From: an uncultured Lachnospiraceae bacterium
GTDB taxonomy: Bacteria > Bacillota > Clostridia > Lachnospirales > Lachnospiraceae
Reading direction: 5' to 3'
DNA: 20,276 bases
Assembly: GCA_910585765.1 (NCBI GenBank)
Contig: CAJUES010000060.1
Coordinates: forward strand, 1 to 20,276
Each line of letters begins with the position of its first letter. Position 1 is the stretch's first letter. Positions 16,008-20,276 of this stretch are shown here, one piece after another. Both the position numbers and the translations under genes were made by a program. The notes beneath the pieces are model-generated. The model was given only the letters and a program-made list of their open reading frames with translations, ran no database searches and was not told the DNA's origin.

Positions 16008-16955
16008 ATTGGGCATTGGTTCGGAAACCACATACGGAAGATTGAAAACGGCAGCGTTCTACAACAGTGGGGAGATCGCAATGTTTCCTACGGTTGGGGA
16101 CAGGGTGGAAGTGCTGCAGAACGCTGACGGCGACAGCACAATCCTCAAGGTTATGGAGCGGAGGTCGGTATTTATGCGCCTGAACGCGACGCAGGGACTG
16201 CCGGATCAGGCGGTGGCAGCTAATTTTGACTATGTGTTCATCACAATGTCACTGAATAAAGATTTTCACCCGTCGAAGCTCAGCGGTATTTGACAGTCGC
16301 GTGGCAGAGCGGAGGGACACCTGTCATACTGTTGACGAAGTCGGATCTGATGGAGGACCGCGGACAGATACTTGCGCAGGTGAGTGCACTGGCGCCAGGC
16401 GTCGATGTGTACTGTGTGAGTTCTTACACGGGAGAGGGATTTTTGCAGCTGGAGAAGTATTTCACAGAAGGGCATATGATCGTGCTTCTCGGATCCTCGG
16501 GAGTCGGAAAGTCCTCTTTTGTGAATGTCGTGATGGGGGCGGAGCAGATGCGGACAGCCGGTATCAGGGAGTCGGATGCGCAGGGGCGTCACACGACGAC
16601 CTATAAGCAGATGTTTTGTATTCCGGAACAGATCATCCTTCCTGACAGGCGCGTCATAAAAGGTGGCGGCAGGATCATCGACACGCCGGGTATGCGAAAG
16701 CTGATCATGGGAGAGGGCGCGGAAGGCACAGAACACACGTTTGAAGATGTTGAGGAGCTTGTGCTCCAGTGCAGGTTTTCCGACTGCAGACACCAGACGG
16801 AACCAGGATGCGCTGTCAAGAGGGCGCTGGCGGACCAAACACTCGACGAGAGGCGCTGGAAGACCTATCTGAGCCTGCAGAAGGAGGAGGCGTACGCCAG
16901 GGAAAGACAGCGGATATTGACACGCAAAATGGAGAGGACAAGAAAAAGGAGATAA
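15952..16955 (+). pseudogene. rsgA: Ribosome small-subunit-dependent GTPase A, disrupted by a one-base frameshift
   Basis: RsgA (YjeQ/EngC) is a circularly permuted GTPase that checks late 30S ribosome assembly. The N-terminal part (15952-16283) is an OB-like domain ending in MSLNKDFHPSKL; the remainder continues one frame over with RYLTVAWQSGGTPVILLTKSDL. GTPase motifs appear in the permuted order G4 (TKSD), G1 (GSSGVGKSS) and G3 (DTPG). The C-terminal zinc motif (C...C-x-H...C in CRFSDCRHQTEPGC) is intact. Around 16282 the expected codon has only two bases (AG before CGG), so one base appears deleted. Otherwise the combined length, about 333 residues, is normal. It may be a sequencing error, a recent lesion or, less likely, programmed frameshifting, since no slippery run is seen. 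Confidence 0.9.
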
Positions 16956-16983
16956 AAAGGAAGCAGATGAAAGGTGTGATCAG

Positions 16984-17508
16984 ATGAAAATATATTATGA
17001 CAAAGACGATGTTTTGATACGCAATATGAGACAGAGTGACGCGCAGGTGATCGCCGACGAGGAGATCGCGCAGGGCTGGCATGCCAGTGCGGAAAAGTAC
17101 GAAATGAGGCTTCGGGATCAGTCCGAGGGAAAGGCGGTCCCGCTGGTAGTGGAATACCAGGGAAACGTTGCCGGATATATCAATGTTTATCCTGATCCTA
17201 AGCAGGGCGCATTTGCGGATAAGGGATATCCTGAGATCGTTGATTTCGGAGTGCTGGAGAAATACCAAAGAAGGGGGATCGGCAGCAAACTGATGGACGT
17301 GGCAGAGCAGATCGCATCAGCGTACTCGGACACGGTCTGTCTCGCTGTGGGGCTTCATTCCGGATATGGCAGTGCCCAGAGAATGTATGTAAAGCGCGGA
17401 TATATTCCCGATGGCACGGGCGTTTGGTATCGCGACGCGGTTTGCGGACCGTACGAGGATTGTTGCAATGATGATGACCTGGTGCTGTATTTCTCTAAGA
17501 AACTGTAG
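16984..17508 (+). CDS. GNAT family N-acetyltransferase
   Basis: The 174-residue protein has the GNAT fold, which transfers acetyl from acetyl-CoA to an amine. The CoA pyrophosphate-binding motif Q-x-x-G-x-G is present as YQRRGIGSKLM (94-104), preceded by the beta4 strand EIVDFGVLE. A late segment, GYGSAQRMYVKRGYIPDGTG, is the usual beta5/alpha4 region with the conserved Tyr. Substrate is unknown. A tiny ORF (16967-16987, MKGVIR) with its own AAAAGGAAG site stops across the GNAT start codon (ATGA overlap), so initiation may be coupled. It follows rsgA by 28 nt and converges on the minus-strand transporter. Confidence 0.88.
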   Translation: MKIYYDKDDVLIRNMRQSDAQVIADEEIAQGWHASAEKYEMRLRDQSEGKAVPLVVEYQGNVAGYINVYPDPKQGAFADKGYPEIVDFGVLEKYQRRGIGSKLMDVAEQIASAYSDTVCLAVGLHSGYGSAQRMYVKRGYIPDGTGVWYRDAVCGPYEDCCNDDDLVLYFSKKL

Positions 17509-17583
17509 AAAAATAACGGTTACAGATCGCGCGTGGTATTTCTTCACGGTTCGATTGTGATAGCCATCGGACAGAAAGTGTAG

Positions 17584-17630
17584 TCGCAGCGGACTGAGGC
17601 GAGGTATTTTGCCAGGCGTATCCGCTGCGA
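17584..17630. repeat. 10-bp inverted repeat between convergent genes
   Basis: TCGCAGCGGA (17584-17593) and TCCGCTGCGA (17621-17630) are perfect reverse complements around a 27-nt centre that has its own minor pairing (GGC/GCC). It lies between the ends of the GNAT gene and the transporter gene. No strong T-run is found on either side, so it is a weak candidate for a two-way terminator or a mRNA-end stem. Confidence 0.4.
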
Positions 17631-17641
17631 TAACTGGCTTG

Positions 17642-17706
17642 GGAACTGCTGTCATGAGACAGCTTCTGCGACAACTGTGTCAGGAAATGCTGTCACGAGA
17701 CAGCTT
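17642..17706 (-). repeat. Two near-identical 24-bp hairpin units at the transporter gene end
   Basis: The 24-bp units at 17642-17665 and 17683-17706 differ at two positions. Each contains GCTGTC and GACAGC arms with a 4-nt loop. One covers the last codons of the transporter gene (K-L-S-R-D-S-I-S) and the other lies just beyond its stop. They may protect the 3' end of the message or mark a small duplication. Confidence 0.5.
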
Positions 17707-18378
17707 TCTTGCTATGTAGACTGCAGGAGTGTCCAGAAGACTGGTGAAAATGAAGATCACGTAGCTGGAAAGCACGATGTTCATCAAAGTCTTGAATTCG
17801 TAGACGCCCCAGAATGCCGCAAAGGTGTACAGCAGTGTATTGAAAAACTGTGAGACGAGCGTGGAGCCATTGTTTCTGAGCCACAGAAATCTTTTGGAAT
17901 CATTGCACCGTTTTGTCGTGTGCGCCCAGATTGCGTGGTATGCAAAGACGTCGAACGCCTGCACGATGGCATAGACGACAATGCTGCTGAGCATCAGCCG
18001 CGGCGTGTTGGAAAAGACGGACGCGATCGCAGGCGAAGCCCAGTCGCTGGCGTTTGGCGTGTAGAGCAGCCAGGACTGAGAGATCAGGATGAATATGCCG
18101 GAAGTGAGGATCCCGATCAGGACTGCCTTGTTTGCGGCGCGCTTTCCCTCGGTCTCGCTCAGGATATCCGTCACCAGAAAGGTTGACGCAAACAAAATGT
18201 TGCCAAGTGTCTGCTCCATGCCAAAGGCGTCCACGACGATCAGGACCTCGATGTTTGCCGCGATCGTCGCGAGCACTGTCCAGCAGTACAGACCGGATCT
18301 GCCCAGAAAGCGGTAAAAAAGGACGACGCAGGTGTAGATCAGTACCAGACTGAGGATCAATAGAAGTTCGTTGTTCAT
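17680..18378 (-). CDS. Queuosine-precursor transporter (YhhQ/QueT-like, VUT family)
   Basis: The 232-residue membrane protein has about six hydrophobic segments and fits the YhhQ-type vitamin uptake family. These proteins import queuosine precursors such as preQ1, preQ0 or queuine. Characteristic parts are the first span (LLLILSLVLIYTCVVLFYRF), then ATIAANIEVLIVVDAFG, then TFLVTDILSETEGKRAANKA, the conserved acidic loop. The late segment RNNGSTLVSQFFNTLLYT also matches the family. GGAGG lies 9 nt before the ATG. It follows the radical-SAM gene by 30 nt, and both sit behind a preQ1 riboswitch. This makes queuosine-precursor uptake the most likely role; the exact substrate is not decided. Confidence 0.85.
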   Translation of the reverse strand: MNNELLLILSLVLIYTCVVLFYRFLGRSGLYCWTVLATIAANIEVLIVVDAFGMEQTLGNILFASTFLVTDILSETEGKRAANKAVLIGILTSGIFILISQSWLLYTPNASDWASPAIASVFSNTPRLMLSSIVVYAIVQAFDVFAYHAIWAHTTKRCNDSKRFLWLRNNGSTLVSQFFNTLLYTFAAFWGVYEFKTLMNIVLSSYVIFIFTSLLDTPAVYIARKLSRDSIS

Positions 18379-18408
18379 GTTTTATACCTCCAAATATCAA
18401 AAAAATTT

Positions 18409-19122
18409 TCACCCAACACCAAAATCCGTATTGTTGAGCAGAATGTCTACATGTACGTTATCTTTGTAGACAGGATAAAGTTCTCTCATAAAAGTGTCTA
18501 TGACGGACAGGCTGGGCTTTACCCTGGTGGTGTTCTCGACCATGATGTTGATGCAGACGCGCTCGAAGTTTGCCAGACCAGTCTCGATATCATACCGCAT
18601 CGACGTTTCGGTCTGACCCTCCAGTCCAAAAAGCAGACAGACTTCATCGAAATTGGCGGCGATCCTGGAAGGGGATGTCTCGTCGATCCCCTTGTGAAGT
18701 ACCTGCTCGCGGTATCGGGCGTCAAATGTCTCGACACCGATTTTGAGCTTTACCTGTATTCCGTGTGCCTCGAAGGTCCTGCGGAGCGCAGGAACCGCGT
18801 CCCTGTGCATCCAGTGGCACTCAAAATGGATTTCCGTGATTTTTTTCCCGATGCAGATGTCGAGGATCCGTCTTCGTGTCCTGTCATCCAGATCCGTAAA
18901 GCTTCCCGAATTGATGACCTCGAGCCTGCCGTATTTCCCGGTGACATGTTCCAGGACTTCCTGGTTCAGCGCAAAATTGCTGCCCTCGTCCAAACTGAAA
19001 TCAAGGTGATAGTCACAGAAAGTACAGCGGCGCCACCTGCAGCCCGAGCCGCGCAGCAGCACGATCTCGCGCCTGTTCTTTTCGGTGATCTCGGCGTATC
19101 TGGTCAGTGAATCATTTTCCAT
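18409..19122 (-). CDS. Radical SAM protein, probably in queuosine salvage (queuine lyase-like)
   Basis: The 237-residue protein has a cysteine cluster C28-x4-C33-x2-C36 (GCRWRRCTFC) near its N-terminus, differing from the standard CX3CX2C of radical SAM enzymes. Downstream, YGRLEVINSGSFTDL and KLKIGVETFDARYR fit the SAM-binding strands of the partial TIM barrel. There is no SPASM or other auxiliary-cluster domain. I recall that Clostridial queuosine salvage uses an unusual radical SAM lyase to free queuine; this gene's position between a preQ1 riboswitch and a YhhQ-type transporter fits that, but I could not compare sequences. AAGGA at about 10 nt supports the start. Alternative: a different radical SAM enzyme under queuosine control. 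Confidence 0.8.
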   Translation of the reverse strand: MENDSLTRYAEITEKNRREIVLLRGSGCRWRRCTFCDYHLDFSLDEGSNFALNQEVLEHVTGKYGRLEVINSGSFTDLDDRTRRRILDICIGKKITEIHFECHWMHRDAVPALRRTFEAHGIQVKLKIGVETFDARYREQVLHKGIDETSPSRIAANFDEVCLLFGLEGQTETSMRYDIETGLANFERVCINIMVENTTRVKPSLSVIDTFMRELYPVYKDNVHVDILLNNTDFGVG

Positions 19123-19267
19123 AGAGTATCGATCCTTTCTTGTCCGTCAGTGTTTTATGGACGATAAACATATGCTTAAAGCATGTTTTGCAGCTGTGCA
19201 GCGCGCAGTTGCAGGCGGGACAGGTGACTGGGTTAGTGCAGGCAATAAAAAAGGAACCTGCATACAA
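19112..19267 (-). CDS. Possible 51-residue cysteine-rich ORF overlapping the radical SAM gene start
   Basis: In this frame a TTG at 19267 opens a product containing ACTNPVTCPACNCALHSCKT, six cysteines within about 23 residues. It stops at 19112, 11 nt inside the radical SAM gene. It fits neatly between the leader terminator and that gene. However, there is no ATG in front of the cysteines and only a weak GGGA ribosome site, and ctgc-rich DNA could create such a run by chance. Confidence 0.15.
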   Translation of the reverse strand: MYAGSFFIACTNPVTCPACNCALHSCKTCFKHMFIVHKTLTDKKGSILYGK

Positions 19268-19280
19268 TACAAATTCCCAT

Positions 19281-19305
19281 CAAAACAAAAGGAGCACAAA
19301 GCTCC
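19281..19305 (-). terminator. Leader terminator in the queuosine operon
   Basis: On the minus strand GGAGC (19305-19301) and GCTCC (19295-19291) pair across a 5-nt loop and are followed by TTTTGTTTTG (19290-19281). It lies about 50 nt after the preQ1 aptamer and about 160 nt before the first gene. A 9-bp hairpin at 19327-19350 stands between aptamer and terminator and could take part in switching. Confidence 0.6.
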
Positions 19306-19356
19306 GAATTTCACAATAAATGTGCAGATCCGACAAAAATCTGTCAGATCCAAAAT

Positions 19357-19396
19357 CCATAGTTTTGTTTATAGACAGGATGGTCTCGAACTGTCT
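19357..19396 (-). promoter_or_regulatory. preQ1-I riboswitch aptamer
   Basis: On the minus strand AGACAG (19396-19391) pairs with CTGTCT (19378-19373) to form P1. The loop UUCGAGACCAUC holds a C-rich part, and the A-rich tail AUAAACAAAACUAUGG follows. CCAU in the loop can pair with AUGG at the tail end, giving the H-type pseudoknot typical of preQ1-I. The tail is very close to that of the Thermoanaerobacter preQ1-I RNA as I recall it. The aptamer begins about 15 nt after the predicted start site and precedes a queuosine-precursor transporter operon. Confidence 0.88.
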
Positions 19397-19417
19397 GTAT
19401 GAAGTTTTGCGATGTCT

Positions 19418-19446
19418 ATTATAGCATGTCAGTGCGTGAAAGTCCA
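19418..19446 (-). promoter_or_regulatory. Promoter of the preQ1-riboswitch operon
   Basis: On the minus strand TGGACT (19446-19441) and a perfect TATAAT (19423-19418) are spaced by 17 bp, with TGC directly before the -10 (extended -10). The start site near 19411 leaves a leader of about 290 nt before the radical SAM gene. Confidence 0.8.
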
Positions 19447-19532
19447 CAAAAATTTTTGAATATGTAGTCTGGGGCGTGTTTGTCGTACAGTAACGAACTG
19501 TTACCGTTTTTCTGCAAATTTCACGACTTCGC

Positions 19533-19562
19533 TTGACGACTGAACCGTATCTAGTATATACT
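19533..19562 (+). promoter_or_regulatory. Promoter of the SEC-C protein gene
   Basis: TTGACG (19533-19538) is followed by TATATACT, which offers a -10 at 19555-19560 (16 bp spacer) or TATACT at 19557-19562 (18 bp). ACAGTAAC (19487-19494) and GTTACTGT (19563-19570) flank this promoter as an 8-bp inverted pair. Confidence 0.65.
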
Positions 19563-19657
19563 GTTACTGTCTATGCAATTTATTGTGAAAACGATACTGT
19601 GGTATGTTTCAGAGCAGTAAGAAATTATGTGATAAAGACGAAAGGATGTTAACGATC

Positions 19658-20176
19658 ATGGCAGACGAAAAGACATTATTAGACCAGTGGAGAGGGATGG
19701 CTTACAACGAGCAGACAGATAAGAACACGCTGCAGAAACTCTGGATCGACTATTTCCAGAAGGAGAAAGAGATCTACCAGCAGCTTTTGACCAACCCGGA
19801 CGAGGAAGTGCGGGGAACTGTAAAGGGACTTGCAGAGAAGTACAGTGTGGATATCATGACGATGACGGGATTCCTCGACGGTATCAATGAAAGCTTAAAG
19901 ACGGCGAACCCGATCGAGGAGATGAACGAGGACACAGAGGTAAGCCTTGGATTTGATAAGGAGCTGCTCTATAAAAACATGGTGGCTGCGGAAGCCGACT
20001 GGTTGTATAACCTTGAGGAGTGGAATGCCATTTTTGACGAGGAGACGAAGAAAACGCTGTACAAAGAACAGAAATCCTCGACAACCATCGTCAAGGAGAC
20101 CAAGATCTACCCGAACGATCCCTGCCCGTGCGGAAGCGGAAAGAAATACAAAAAGTGCTGCGGAAAAAATAAATGA
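19658..20176 (+). CDS. SEC-C zinc-motif protein of unknown function
   Basis: The 172-residue protein ends in PCPCGSGKKYKKCC, a SEC-C zinc-binding motif with C156, C158, C167 and C168 in the usual CXCX8CC spacing. This motif, found at the end of SecA and in many small proteins, binds zinc and often supports protein contacts. The rest is acidic and helical (MADEKTLLDQWRGMAYNEQT...) with no catalytic residues I can identify. The frame opens at 19604 and ATG 19646 is also possible; ATG 19658 is chosen because AAAGGA sits just upstream and the product then begins with a natural MADEK. It is a single-gene unit with its own promoter, divergent from the queuosine operon. Confidence 0.75.
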   Translation: MADEKTLLDQWRGMAYNEQTDKNTLQKLWIDYFQKEKEIYQQLLTNPDEEVRGTVKGLAEKYSVDIMTMTGFLDGINESLKTANPIEEMNEDTEVSLGFDKELLYKNMVAAEADWLYNLEEWNAIFDEETKKTLYKEQKSSTTIVKETKIYPNDPCPCGSGKKYKKCCGKNK

Positions 20177-20194
20177 TTTTTTGGGATGAAACGC

Positions 20195-20223
20195 TTTACA
20201 TTTTGCGGATTAGGGGATAATAT
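20195..20223 (+). promoter_or_regulatory. Possible promoter for the gene beyond the window
   Basis: TTTACA (20195-20200) and TAATAT (20218-20223) are spaced by 17 bp. The start near 20230 would lie just before the T-box-like sequence. Confidence 0.4.
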
Positions 20224-20229
20224 ATTTAG

Positions 20230-20276
20230 TAAGTGAATAAATCAACACGTTGATGAGACGAGTAGGATATTGCAAT
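20230..20276 (+). promoter_or_regulatory. Probable start of a T-box leader, cut by the window end
   Basis: GATGA (20252-20256) and, 4 nt on, AGTA (20261-20264) match the paired landmarks at the base of T-box Stem I (GA-rich kink-turn and AGUA motif). They lie just downstream of a possible promoter. The specifier loop and antiterminator are outside the window, so the amino acid cannot be read. Confidence 0.45.

Noticed and set aside
1..20276. Mobile element, phage, CRISPR or toxin-antitoxin content
   Set aside because: No transposase, integrase, regularly spaced repeats or paired toxin-antitoxin genes were found; base composition looks even across the genes.

Overview
The window looks like chromosomal DNA of a moderate-GC anaerobic Firmicute, most likely a Lachnospiraceae-type member of the Clostridia. 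The signs are strong AGGAGG-like ribosome binding sites, sigma-A type promoters, U-tailed terminators, a [4Fe-4S]-type PurF, a preQ1 leader, a probable T-box leader, and a block of large proteins of unknown function that I associate with this family. I see no insertion sequence, phage gene, CRISPR array, rRNA or tRNA.

Left part (1-8078). After the 3' end of an unidentified gene and a terminator, a strong promoter (171-199) and a 9-bp inverted repeat (217-237) precede five closely spaced plus-strand genes. They encode a ribulose-phosphate 3-epimerase-like protein, a 1212-residue protein of beta-sandwich and helical-repeat regions, an Hsp70-like protein with a degenerate nucleotide site and no helical lid, a TPR protein, and a coiled-coil protein with two membrane spans. 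The tight spacing suggests one operon, and its composition suggests a membrane-linked Hsp70-like scaffold of unknown role. This is the best candidate for an undescribed system.

Purine part (8128-13522). purC, purF and purB follow only 49 nt behind that operon with no clear promoter or terminator between. purA comes next with its own promoter and a leader that can fold into two mutually exclusive hairpins, and ends at a strong terminator. PurB and PurA turn IMP into AMP; PurF and PurC act earlier in IMP synthesis.

Middle (13645-17508). A MATE exporter is followed 2 nt later by a small unknown protein. Next comes a short unit with a near-consensus promoter, a 24-codon ORF and two terminator-like hairpins. 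It could be an attenuator for, or be independent of, the rsgA gene downstream. rsgA (ribosome-assembly GTPase) carries an apparent one-base deletion that splits it in two. A GNAT acetyltransferase gene follows.

Right part (17509-20276). On the minus strand, a radical-SAM protein with a CX4CX2C motif and a YhhQ/QueT-type transporter form an operon behind a promoter, a convincing preQ1-I riboswitch and a terminator. This points to salvage of a queuosine precursor. A cysteine-rich small frame overlaps the start of the radical-SAM gene. Divergently, a SEC-C zinc-motif protein has its own promoter. The window ends in what looks like the first bases of a T-box leader for a gene outside the window.
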